A stretch of 64,000 bases of DNA from contig JBAIAC010000059.1 of NCBI GenBank assembly GCA_037349315.1, forward strand, positions 10,194,001 through 10,258,000, in the 5' to 3' direction. Of the stretch, positions 14,057-24,956 are shown piece by piece. A program made the translations under genes and the position numbers. Every line of letters begins with the position of its first letter. Within the stretch, counting starts at the first letter, position 1. The stretch comes from Chelydra serpentina (taxonomy: Eukaryota > Chordata > Testudines > Chelydridae). Below the pieces are notes generated by a model that was not told the origin of the DNA, did no database searches, and saw only the letters and a list, made by a program, of their open reading frames with translations.

Positions 14057-15058
14057 TGGGCGGTGTTTCGGCGGCTGCTTAAGCACGGCCGCTGCTTTCG
14101 GCGGCATTTCGGCGGAGGGGCCCCGTCGTCTCTGTTGACGTGGGGCCGCGCACCTGCTAAGGCCGGCCCTGCTGCCGGCCCTGCTGCCGGGTGAGTTGAT
14201 TAATTAAAGGGCTTGGCCCCAGGCCCCCTGAATCCTCTGGGCGGCCCTGATTGGGTCTGCCAGGTTGGAAGTGAAGTGCACTGGCAACCCTGGGGAGAGA
14301 CGCTTGCACAGCGCCTAGCTCCATTACTGGGTGTCTCCCACTTACACAGCGTGCAACCAGAGTTTTTCTAACTAGGGGGCCCAGAGCTCTCCCTCCACTG
14401 CCCTGCAGCCAGCCCTGCACACTCCCCAGCCCCAAGCTGTCCTGAGCGCTCAGGCGGTCTCTGCACCCAGCCCTGCCCTCTTTCCCCTGCACCCAGCTCC
14501 ACACGTACTGTCCTCCTGCTGTCCCCCACCCAGCCCTGCTCTCTTCCTCCCCCCCCCCCCCCCACACTGCCCTGCACTCACCTCTGTGGTCTCTCTGCCC
14601 CACACACAGCTCCAAGCTCTTCCTCCCATATTGCCCCTCACTCAGCCCCGCAATTTCCCTGGCCCACACCCAATCCCAAGCTCTTACCCAGCGAGTCGAT
14701 CAGGCTGAAGAGCAGCATCCCCACCAGGGGGCAGGCAGTTCTGGGACCCCCGGACCCCATCCTTCTTCGGCGTCTCTGCTTCTCCAGAAAGCACCAAAAG
14801 CCCAGATCCAATTCTCCCACCCTCCTGAGTGCCGGAGGTTCCTGGTGCCCCCTGCTCTGCTTCTCCCCATGCGCCAGGGGAGTCGGGTGACCATGGGTGC
14901 TGGAGAGGCTGCAAAAGTGGAGGGTGGTGGGGTCCAAACAGGCACACAGGGTTGCAGTGTCACTCAAATTTGGCCCAACCACCCTTCCATCATGCCAGTT
15001 CTGGTCAGGGATTAAAGGGGGGCCTGGGCCCCCTGGTTCACCCTATTGCACCCCTGCA
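14057..15058. repeat. GC-rich unclassified repeat
   Basis: This GC-rich block sits between AT-rich flanks. It has gcggcatttcggcgg phrases, a duplicated ctgctgccggccct motif near 14170, a C run at 14548-14563 and a right end near gtgcaccctattgcacccctgc. The overlapping ORFs in every frame, up to 170 codons, reflect low stop density. I could not define TIRs or a TSD. Confidence 0.5.
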
Positions 15059-15152
15059 CTTACATGGCTCCTACATTTACTCACAAATTCAGAAAGTAGT
15101 TTATAAACTCTGAGGTGCTTCAATTGCCTTTTCTAAGCTATACAGCAGGTTC

Positions 15153-15189
15153 TGGGGGGGGGGGTGTGCGCGCGGGGGAGGGGGGGGGC
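15153..15189 (+). repeat. G-rich tract
   Basis: Two long G runs, of about 11 and 9 bases, flank a gtgtgcgcgc linker. The tract could form a G-quadruplex. Confidence 0.85.
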
Positions 15190-15474
15190 TCCGTTACAAA
15201 TGCAGTGAGAGAGTTTTCAGAAGGTTCATTCAGGGAAATGCCAAGAGCCTCAGCTTAGGGTTAGTCCCTTTGTGTCTGCTCTGCAGCATGTGCTCCTCTG
15301 CAGCCACAGAAGCAGCAGCACGTGATGAAGAATGAAGTGTGCTTTGAACTGTAAAGTGCGTGTTTTTAAGCGTTGCTGAAACCCCATGGAAAACTTTGAA
15401 AAAACAGTCTGTTTTGAAAGAAGTCTTATGCACCATTTTTGTCCATTTCTCCCCTTTGTTGTTTATCACAAAGG

Positions 15475-15688
15475 AAATTTGCATGAAAAAAGGATCTCTG
15501 CTTCATAAGAGCTCATCTGCTCCTATTGCTTATTCCTACTGAAGTCATAATCCTCCATTTGTGACATCACAAACAACTGGCTATTGTGCAAATTATTTTG
15601 ATGTCACAGGATTATGACTTCAATGGGGAATAAGCAACCAGAGCAGATGAGCTTTTAGAAAGCAAAGCTTGTGTTTTCATGCAAATAT
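15475..15688. repeat. Large imperfect palindrome, about 210 bp
   Basis: The left arm runs from atttgcatgaaaa through gctcatctgctc and gaagtcataatcct. It is matched by the reverse complement of the right arm, which contains aggattatgacttc, gagcagatgagc and ttttcatgcaaat. Arms are about 85-90 bp around an AT-rich loop. It is probably a foldback MITE, but I see no clean TSD. Confidence 0.8.
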
Positions 15689-16570
15689 CCTTGGGGAAAA
15701 GAAAGGACAAAGGAAGAAAAATAGAATATGTGGTATATTAGTGACATCATTTATAAATAGACAGTGGCTCAAAGTTTTCATTCAAGCACCAGGTCCTCTT
15801 TGAAGTGTTAGGTTATCACTTGTAAGTGTTGCAAAGGCCAGACATATGCATGTTTCTAACTACTTAGTGCCAACTTTGTTCTTTTCTCATGTGATGAGTT
15901 CTGATTGAGGGTTTTCTGCAATTTTTATATGAGAGATATTGAGCTTGGACTCAATTAAAGATCATAAAGTAGATCACGAAGCATATTGAGAGGGATTATA
16001 AGATTGTGAATTTACACTCAAATACGGCAAAGGGAAACAAGTAATTCTTACCTATGAAGCATTTGATCAGATGGTCCAGATTTGGGGATGCCCACATGTA
16101 GCTCTCACCGAAGTCATCTGAAAACTTCATGGCAAAATTTAACTCAGAATTTATATGGCTCTTTTAATGCATAAAAAGTGGCATCTTTCATTGTGTAAGA
16201 GAGAGAATGGTTAAATGGGCCCTTTTCATTGTTTTTTTCCCCTTTTGCTTCCATTTTTTTCAAAAAAGTGCAAATAGTTGTTATACTTGCATAAAATATA
16301 TTTAGAGTGCATTTCTACAGTAGCATAGTTCTGCCTTACAATGAAAGCATAAAGACCCTCTGAGGTTTCAGTGCCTTGTTGAGCGTAGTATGCACTCAGT
16401 TTAGCACAGGGACAATTTCTTTGTGTGAGATAGTCTCTGATCCAGCATCCGCTCTTCGTTAGACCAGCAACTCAGCAGTTCATTTCCCCTTTCTGTTTCC
16501 TTCTTCCTCAACTGAAGGTGTGTAAATAACACACTCTTCAAGAGCATCTTTCAGTATCTTCTAAGATTCT
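15689..16570. other. AT-rich non-coding sequence
   Basis: No gene or clear repeat is recognised. Confidence 0.45.
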
Positions 16571-16937
16571 GAAGTAATTAGGGCTGTCAAGCGATTTAAA
16601 AAAATTAATCGCGCGATTAATCGCACTGTTAAACAGTAATTGAATACCATTTATTTAAATATTTTTGGATGTTTTCTACATTTTCAAATATATTGATTTC
16701 AATTACAAAACAGAATACAAAGTGTAAAGTGCTCACTTTATATTTATTTTTGATTACAAGTATTTGCACTGTAAAAAAACCAAAATAAATAGTATTTTTC
16801 AATTCACCTAATACAAGTACTATAGTGCAATCTCTTTATCATGAAAGTGGAACTTACAAATGTAGAATTATGTACAAAGAAACTGCATTCAAAAATAAAA
16901 CAATGTTAAACTTTAGAGCCTACAAATCCATTCCGTC

Positions 16938-17582
16938 CTACTTCTTGTTCAGCGAATCGCTCAGACAAACAAGTTTGTTTACATTTGCAGGAGATAATGC
17001 TGCCCTCTTCTTATTTACAATGTCACCTGAAAGTGAGAATAGGCATTCTCATGCCACTGTTGTAGCTGGCATCGCAAGATATTTACGTGCCCGATGCGCT
17101 AAAGATTCATATGTCCTTTCATGCTTCAACCACCATTCCAGGGGACATGCGTCCATGCTGATGTTGGGTTCTGCTTGATAACAATCCAAAGCAGTGCGGA
17201 CTGATGCATGTTTATTTTCATCCTCTGAGTCAGATGCCACCAACAGAAGGTTGATTTTCTTTTTTGGTGGTTCGGGTTCTGTAGTTTCTGCATCAGAGTG
17301 TTGCTCTTTTAAGACTTCTGAGAGCATGTTCCACAGCTCATGCTTCTCAGATTTTGGACAGCACTTCAGATTCTTAAACCTTGTGTCGAGTGCTGTAGCT
17401 ATCTTTAGAAATCTCACATTGGTACCTTCTTTGCATTTTGTCAAATCTGCAGTGAACGTGTCCTTAAAATGAACAACATGTGCTGGGTTATCATTCGAGA
17501 CTGCTAGAACATGAAATATATGGCAGAATGTGGGTAAAACAGAGCAGGGGACATACAATTTCCCCCCAAGGAGTTCAGTCAC
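16938..17582 (-). pseudogene. Broken hAT transposase, C-terminal part
   Basis: The minus-strand frame encodes an acidic linker with a PPKKK motif, then CPLEWWLKHERTYESLAHRA and a RKYLAMPATTVA motif. This is the C-terminal dimerisation region of hAT (ZBED-like) transposases. The frame then meets TGA at 17046-17048 and continues as FSLSGDIVNKKRAAL to a terminal TAG at 16938-16940. So the conserved end is complete apart from one internal stop. The N-terminal BED finger and most of the catalytic core are absent. It cannot be a working transposase. Confidence 0.85.
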
Positions 17583-17615
17583 AAATTTAATTAATGTATC
17601 ATTTGTTTAACAAGC

Positions 17616-17830
17616 GTCATCAGCATGGAAGCATGTCCTCTGGAATGGTGGCCGAAGCATGAAGAGGCATACGAATGTTTAGCATATCTGGCACATAAAT
17701 ACATTGCAATGACAGCTACAAAAGTGCCATGCCAAACGCCTGTTCTCACTTTCTGGTGACATTGTAAATAAGAAGAGGGCAGCATTATCTCCTGTAAATG
17801 TAAACAAACTTGTTTGTCTTAGCAATTGAC
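17616..17830 (+). pseudogene. Second, inverted copy of the hAT transposase end
   Basis: Reading rightward, this stretch gives ACPLEWWPKHEEAYECLAYLA and, after frameshift, SGDIVNKKRAAL-like codons, homologous to the copy at 16938-17166. It has separate substitutions and a frame break near 17750. It lies in the right arm of the element. Confidence 0.75.
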
Positions 17831-18255
17831 TGAATGAGAAGTAGGACTGAGTGGACTTGTCGGCTCTGAAGTTTTACATTGTTTTGGTTTTGAGTGCAGT
17901 TAAGTAACAAAAAAAATCTACATTTGTAAGTTGCACTCTCACGACAAAGAGATTGCACTATAGTACTTGTATGAGGTGATTGAAAACTATTGCTTTTGTT
18001 TATCATTTTTACAGTGCAAATATTTGTAATAAAAAATAATATACACTTTCATTTCAATTAAAACACAGAATACAATATATTATATGAAAATGTAGAAAAA
18101 CATCCAAAATATTAAATAAATTTCAATTGGTATTCTATTGTTTAACAGTGCAATTAAAACTGCAATTAATCACGATTAATTTTTTTAATCGCGATTAATG
18201 GTTTTGAGTTAATCGTGTGAGTTAACCGCGATTAATCGACAGCCCTAGAAGTAAT

Positions 18256-18954
18256 CCAAATTAAATAAAACTGAAGATGTATTTATTTTAAGCAGAGGAA
18301 AAAATGACGAAACAGATATTTTTAAAAACACACTGTATGATTTGCTATAGAAATCCTGATGCATATTAGCTGAATTCTACGAATACCTTACTTACAAAGG
18401 TAGGGTCAGGCTCTACTCTGTTACACTGGTGTAAATCTGAAGTGATTCCATTGGAAGTCAATGGAGTAAATGAGTTCAGAATCTAGATCATGGGATCTAA
18501 GAGATTTTCTAGACAAGGGAAAAGGTGCTTTTAGTTGAGTTAGCTAACCTGATTTGAAATACCACTTACCTCCTACACCTAGGGCAAAAAGTGTTTAAAA
18601 AAAATTAGCTAACATTTTAAAACTCTGTTGGAGATAAGGAAACTTTTAAAGGTGTTGCCTGGTTGAGATGAACCCTAAGCTCACATCTAGGTTTCAACTG
18701 ATTAACTAACATAGTTCAACATGCCTTGTCTACACTAAAGTTTCAGAAAATGTTAGATTGTGCTAGCTAACATGATCTAAGAAACCAGCCTTTTATCCTA
18801 GTCCAGACATACCCCTACTGTAGATGCACTTTAAGGCCTTGTCTAAATGAGGGTTTAAAGGTGTGATGATAACATACATTAACTACTACACTCTAACATA
18901 TTTGTTGGAGAAGACACGCTGTCTTCAATAACCTAGTTTGCAAACCTAGTCAAG
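18256..18954. other. Non-coding sequence with palindromic repeat remnants
   Basis: Near 18405-18475 is half of an amniote-type palindrome (gttacactggtgtaaat, then gaagtcaatggagtaa). From 18723 there are phrases like ccttgtctacactaaag and ccagacatacccct, remnants of a 'TGTCTACACT' MITE family. No gene is seen. Confidence 0.5.
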
Positions 18955-19515
18955 CTAAAGCCTCGCGCCCCCGGCCCCGCCCCAACTCCACCCCCAGTCC
19001 CGCCCCTTTCCCAAATCCCCACCCCTGCCTCCTCCCCCCGGGGAAAAATTGGTGGGTGCTGAGCACCCACCGGCAGCTCCCCGCCAGCACGCCCTGCTGC
19101 GCACCCAACTCACCTCGGCTTCCGGGTTCCCAGCGCCGCCAGAGGCGCCTCCCGCCAAAGGCACTTTTTTTTAGCGCTGCCGCCTGCCTCTTCAGCTGTT
19201 GAGCAAGGGGAGGCGCTCAGGGGAAAGCGCAGCGGGACTTATGGGGAGGAGGTGGAGCCATCTCCGCCTTCTCCCCATACCCCTGCCCCAAGGCACCGCC
19301 CCGCTGCACTTTCCCATGCACCCCCCACCCTTGCCGAACAGCTGAGACGCGGGTGGCAGCGCTAAAAAAACCGCCTTCAGCGGGAGGCGCCTCCGGCAGC
19401 GCCAGGAACCCGGAAGCCGAGGTGAGTTGGGCGTGCGGCGGGGGGGCTGGTGGGGAGCTGCTTTTTCCCCGTGGGTGCTCTGGGGCTGGAGCACCCACGG
19501 AGTTGGTGCCTATGG
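18955..19515. repeat. GC-rich hairpin repeat
   Basis: The arms at about 19096-19205 and 19337-19440 are inverted copies. cacctcggcttccgggttcc on the left pairs with the complementary cggaagccgaggtg on the right, and gcgccaggaacc-type and gcgggaggcgcctcc-type segments also pair. A gtgggtgctgagcacccac palindrome sits before the left arm and a related one near 19480. High GC here comes from the repeat, so it is not evidence of a promoter island. Family unknown, probably a non-autonomous DNA element. Confidence 0.75.
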
Positions 19516-19584
19516 CCTATGTGCCATTGAATAGGATTCAGGTTCATAAGTCACTTAGGTTCCTAGTGTGTTTAATATTGAGTA

Positions 19585-19693
19585 AGGCCTCAACTCCAGC
19601 AAAGCACTTGATCACGTATTGAAGGTAAGCATGTGAGTAATTCCATTGTTTAAAGTTCAGCACATGCTTAAGTACTTTGCTGAATCAGAGCCT
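19585..19693. repeat. Palindromic amniote-type repeat
   Basis: The left half (cagcaaagcacttg) pairs with the right half (aagtactttgctgaatcag) around a centre with gtgagtaattccattg. It is a diverged relative of the copy at 31108-31220. Confidence 0.65.
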
Positions 19694-21214
19694 AACTCTG
19701 ACGGTGAGGTAAGCACAGTTAGGGCTGATCCTGTAGTTCATAATCAAAGGGCTTACTGACGCCAGTGGGGATTTTGTCTGAGTGAGGACTGCAAGATTCA
19801 GCCTGTACCAATGTGAATATGTAACTATCCCCAATTAATTAAAAGAGGACGGGTTAGTATCCTGGGTGCAGGGGCCATGGCAGTCAGACACGAGGGCTCA
19901 GAGAGTCAGTCCCTACAACTGGGGCTGAATTTTCAAATGAGCTCATCTCCCCTGTAGGCCCCTAAATGAAGTTCCCAGGTGGGTTCTGAGCTCTTGTGAA
20001 AATCTGACTTCAGCTGTGGATGCTGAGCCTTTCTGAAAGGTCTGGCTTAGAGGTGTATCCTGGGCACTCTGCAAGGAACTGAACTGAACTCTGTTCCGGG
20101 GGAGGGGGTGGTTTTTTATTTTCCCTGCTGTAAACATGCCAGTTTAAAAGTCACTCATAGAGAGGAAATCCCCTCCTTCTCCAGCTCCGAGTTGTCCAGT
20201 TCAGAGCTGTGCCGTCGTAGAGGATTGTCAGGAAATAGTTGAGAAAAGGAATGCAACCTCCCTCCTGGCCGCTCATCACAGCCATGCAGCTCGTTCTGCT
20301 TGGAAGTCCTTTAATGGCTTCCTGTAAGCAGTCAAGTGCTCTCAACGTTATTTTCTTCACTAAACGGTGACATATTTCTGGGTAGTGACTAATGTTATTC
20401 CAAGAAAAGGGCATTGGTGGAGAAACAAGGCTGGGCGAATGGGTTACGCTAGCATGTTCTGTGCATTGTTACAATAGGTCCTCCTGGTGAGAGCAAGTTC
20501 TCCGCGGTGCTCTATGCCTGCTCAGCTGTGCTGGGTGCTATAAAGATGGCATAGCTAAAGATCCATCCCTTTTCCCATCCACTTTGGAAAAGCCAGTCTA
20601 GCTTTCCCAAGCCTTGTGCTTAAAGGAGTGCAAGGATCACATTGTACCCAGACTCTGCGTTGAGACATGGGGAAGGTGGGGTGCTACTTGTGCCCCCTTT
20701 TTCTCATCTTTGAGCACCCTTGTGCAGGGATAAGTATGATGCATGAGAATATGGGTGAGTATTTGTTGCAGTAAACCAAATATTCTCCGGCAGGCAAATT
20801 GCCATATTCTCTAGTACTATAGAACCTAAACTACAGATATAAAATTATGCCTCACTACAATCAAAAGGGAAAATATGCATTGAGGTGCTCTGCAAATAAT
20901 CTATTTTGGGCCCTGTGTGCAGGTCTCTGACTTCCCTCATAGGGGGGTTCTGCACTAGTCTGAACAATCCTGAGGATGGGCTTGCTACCGTAATAGGAGC
21001 TGTAGAGCAAACAATCAGTTACATAATGGTCAGCACCCACAGACTGGTGTGAGCTCCCAGCCTGATGCTTGGCCCTTCAAAAATTCTAGCACCTTTCTCC
21101 TGTGAAGGCCCAGGGAGTCCACTGTAGCCCTGCGGCCATTGTTTGGCCCATGTTGCATCTATGGATTTGTTGGAATCTAAGGGTCTGACCCTGCAAACCT
21201 TTTAAGTGTTGCTC
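19694..21214. other. Non-coding sequence
   Basis: No exon or confident repeat is seen. A 'gaattttcaaatgagctc' to 'cttgtgaaaatctgac' inverted pair at about 19926-20010 is another small palindromic remnant. Confidence 0.4.
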
Positions 21215-21512
21215 AATCTTGCCATTTTCCTGAGAATCTCACGATAATTGGTGTTTTTCTGACATCCCTGTCTCCTGGAGTAACATGATCACATAAAAAT
21301 CTCAGCTTTCATTTAAAAAAACGGAAATTTCTATCCCTAATGGTTAGAGAGGAGAGCTTGAAAGCGTGACCCTCAAAGAGTCCAATACCAGGAGGCAACT
21401 AAAAAAGAGCCACGCATTTTATTATTTTTAAAATCCCATGATATTTAAGCGTCCCTCAATTTTTGTTGTGACCTTACCCATGATTTTTGAATGTGTGGAA
21501 TTGGCAACACTG
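21215..21512. repeat. Dispersed repeat with GTTGCCAA-like ends (tentative)
   Basis: It opens with cttgccattttcctgagaat and closes with ggaattggcaacactg, with internal tctcagctttcatttaaaaa. I recall this layout from turtle dispersed repeats, but the sequence alone only shows weak inverted ends. Confidence 0.4.
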
Positions 21513-22236
21513 TTTTATTTGCTCGGTTCATCCCACTGGGACTATTCACATTCTTAAGGGCTTGTAGGGTAGAGCCCTACATTTATACCCCCGAACAAAG
21601 CTTCTTCATGGGACTGTCACGGTAAGCATTTGTCTGTAGTGGCACATGTGACCTCAGAGCAGAGTTAAGTGTTCTGATATCCCAGCCTCTCTCCACACCT
21701 TGACATTAACCATCTTGAACTTCTAACTACTACTTTGCTAAAACGTGGCTTTGGAGGAAAGACCCATACTGAAGGCTGCCATGATATAAAATTGTCCAAA
21801 GCTAGGTGTGGTGTCCTCTCTTTGTTTTCTACTGTAGCTAATAGAGCCCCATGGATAGGGAAGCTAGTCTGAAAAGTCAAGATGAGTCTCTCTTCTTCTG
21901 GTCTTTTCCTCTCTCCTTCTAGCTTCACGCCTTTGTGTTGAGCTGCAATAAGAAAACAAACATGTCTCTATTAAATCATGGCACAAACTTTGACATGTGC
22001 TTCTCTTCACAAGTTTTTAGTGAGCAAACACAAGTTGTTTTTCCCTAGCCATGATTTTGGATGTTCTATTTCTTGGATGTTTGGATTTTAGCACTTCTTC
22101 TGACACCATACAAGAAGAGCCACATAGGAAGCTGCTTTCATGTCAAAATCCTCAAGATGAGATCAGCTTAGAAGCCGCAGCTAAAACAGAGAATACCTGG
22201 GGGACAATGTCCTATAAAAATGTCCTTTATGATATC
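21513..22236. other. Non-coding sequence
   Basis: No feature is recognised. Confidence 0.45.
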
Positions 22237-22333
22237 TGTGATGGGTTTGAGCCCTTTGGGGTGTCACCTGATGTGCTGGGGTTTAACTGAGCTTCCTTCC
22301 CCTGCTCAATCAGCCTGGGTTTTCTCTCTCGCT

Positions 22334-22390
<57 letters not shown>

Positions 22391-23348
22391 CCACACCCCG
22401 CTGCAGACACAGAGTGAAGTCCGCTCTATGTGAGAGAACTCCCCCAGCACTCACATGCCCACTCCCTTTGAGGGGTACAAACCCAAAGGTTTTATGAAAT
22501 TCTCCCCCTTCCCTCAATGTGGAGGGAGAGATGCACAACTTCTTGCCTCCCCAGCTAGAAATTACATAAACTGAGTTATATTGTAATCAAGAAATAAGTT
22601 TGCTAACTACAAAAGGTGAATTTTAAGTAAATATGAGATAGACAGAACAAAGCAGATTACTGAGCAAATAAAACAAAGTACACGAGCTAAGCTCAATATA
22701 CTTAAGAAACAGGTTGCAAAATGTAATTTTTTACCCTAAATGTTATTTTAGGCAGGTTGCAAAGTTTCTGTGGTTCAGAGTTTCAGTTATATTCCTTTTC
22801 AGACTGGACTCCTGTCTCAGTCTGGACTCGGTTTAGAGAGGAGGAGACACATTTGCCTTCCTCCCCACCCTTAAATAGGATTTACATAAGGCGGGAATCT
22901 TTTGTTTCCCAAACTTGACCCCCGCCCGTCCCTTCCTGTGGAAAGTTACAAGAAGTCCCAGGTAATGCTTAGTATCAGGTGACAAGACAACCTGACCTAG
23001 TAGTGTCACAGTTACATCCCCGGATGCCTCCCAGGATGGAGAGAGATTAATATAGTCATGGTTTTGTTGTTCCTTCCTGATGGCTCATCAAATTTGATGG
23101 CCTGTCGTCTGGTGGGTGTCTTCCCAATACACACCCAGTTGTATTTGTTACACAGTCCATATTTCTAACTAGAAACCATATTTCTATCTAACTTTAGATA
23201 CAGAAATGCTACATGCATACAAATTGGATAATCACATTCAGTAAATCATAACCTTTCCAATGATACCTTTCAAGACCCATCTTGCATTATGTCATATTCA
23301 TATAATAAGCATATTTTCATAAAGAATATGGAGTGAAACGTCACTGTA
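22237..23348 (+). mobile_element. Solo LTR-like element, about 1.1 kb
   Basis: It starts TGTGATGGGTT and ends near AACGTCACTGT, so the ends are short inverted repeats of the TGTGACG type. A possible 5-bp duplication, atatc, lies on each side. Internally there is a (CA)n run (22335-22387), an AT-rich middle, a ccacccttaaatagg box and agacaagacaacctgac. This resembles a family of turtle LTRs. No internal coding region is present, consistent with recombination to a solo LTR. Strand is by convention only. Confidence 0.6.
22335..22387. repeat. (CA)n microsatellite inside the LTR-like element
   Basis: About 26 uninterrupted CA units. Confidence 0.97.
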
Positions 23349-24956
23349 TATCTACAGATGCACACTAGAGACAAAAAATTTTAAACAGTCACTGGCTTAC
23401 AAGGGTGGATTTTCCCCTTTTTAACCAAATAGGGCATTGGGGCTGTTGTGAGAGAACAAACTAGTATGTTTTACTGGAACGGAACAGGCAAACTGCCACC
23501 AAGCCAAGCTGTGTCACTGAAGAGAGTTTAGCAGTGCAGCTGTTCTTGAAATGTAGGCAAGATATCCTTAAACAAAGCAAAAAATGTTCTTGCTTTAGAG
23601 CTAACCCCTAGATGCCTAGACACCAGGAACAGCTCCTGCTAACTAACTAAATAATCGGTCAACAATCTCACCATATTATTATTATTCAGATTAATTATTT
23701 GTTTCCAGGGGTTTGGTCATTATAATATGGTGCAGGGACCATTTTTCAAAGCATGCACCAGGATTAGTAGCTTGCAGTGCTTTCCTTTCTCTATAAAGGC
23801 TTGTTTCCTATTAAGTCTCTAGCTCTCAAAAATGGCTCCTGATATTCCTTTAGGAGGGGGCCTGTTCCTTCAGATCTGCAGCAATAAAATTTCCTCATAT
23901 TGTTTTGATCACCAGAACTTGCAAGATGAAAATAATTTGCCTTGACTGGGGCTTTAGAAACACGTGCAAGCCCTGGTCTCAAGCAGTCAGCTATTCCCTG
24001 GTACATCGTTCACCCATATATTTAATAGGTAGCAGCATTCATATCTAGGCAGCTCTGAACTCTTTTAATCTTTGCAACAATTAAAACAGGACACACTTTA
24101 CCCATGATAAACTGATGTACAGAATTTGGAGGGTCTTGCTCAACATTACACGTCAAGACACTGTTGCAATAAGACTTACATACAAGCTGAACTTTTATAC
24201 ACTGTGAGGTGCCCCATTGACATCAAAGATGAAGTCTTTGGAGAATTAGGGCCCAACTCAGTCAGTGACAAAGCCAGGTTAGAGCCCAAATCGAGACTCA
24301 CCATCCCTTATCCTAAAAACTAGACAATACTTCTTATTCACCTCCATCACCTTTCTACATTCCCCCAAAATTCCTCCCACCTGATGCATTTGAGCAGGGC
24401 TAAGTTGCTCCCTTACACCAGGGACTACATTGCAGGCTAGAACCTGGTAATTGTCGGAGCTAGAGGGTTAGGATCTTGGAGATGTTAAAACGTTCTGGAT
24501 TTTTTTTTAGTTCAGAGCTCTTTGGTAAATAATGGAATCTGGACTCTTCGTAAGCTGACAGATAAACAATGCTAATGTTTCTGACTTTCGGAGAGTTGGC
24601 TTTGAAGGATTGCAACATACTCTAAGGGCTTTTAATTGAAATTGTATAATTACTGGAAAATATGCTTTAGAAATGAGGGAGGTCTTAAACAAATCAGAGT
24701 GTAATGAATCCTGTTTAAGGCTAAGTAGGAAAAAGTACCATATGGTTGGGGAGGTATTTTGGGTAGGCTATAAAATGAAAACATATAAATCTGCTAAACT
24801 GGGGGAGTTTCAAATGAAGGGCCATCTTCTGCTCTTAGTTACGCCAGTAAGTTGAAGTTAGAAAAATTCAATATGCAATTTTTTTTAATTAACTACCAAG
24901 TTGTGTGGTGAATGCATCATCTGGAGTCTTTACGTTGAGATTAGATGCCTTTCTCA
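23349..24956. other. Non-coding sequence with a MIR-like relic
   Basis: At about 24058-24310 are the phrases ttgctcaacattacacg and agccaggttagagcccaaat, a decayed MIR in minus orientation. Nothing else is recognised. Confidence 0.45.

Larger units (their letters stand above)
16579..18247. mobile_element. hAT-type transposon with inverted-duplicated transposase end
   Basis: The element begins TAGGGCTGTCAAGCGATT and ends GATTAATCGACAGCCCTA. It has a perfect 8-bp TSD, gaagtaat (16571-16578 and 18248-18255). The region from the termini inward to the transposase dimerisation-domain codons is present twice: 16579-17166 carries it reading leftward and 17616-18247 carries a diverged copy reading rightward. 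Between them (17167-17615) is single-copy upstream transposase sequence. The result is a foldback-like element with arms of roughly 600 bp. Both arms contain the phrase cattgtaaataagaagaggg or its complement. The TIR and TSD identify the hAT superfamily, and the odd layout is seen directly. Confidence 0.88.

Noticed and set aside
14157..14669. 170-codon minus-strand frame, Gly/Arg-rich
   Set aside because: Low stop density in a GC-rich repeat, with several overlapping frames and no domain.
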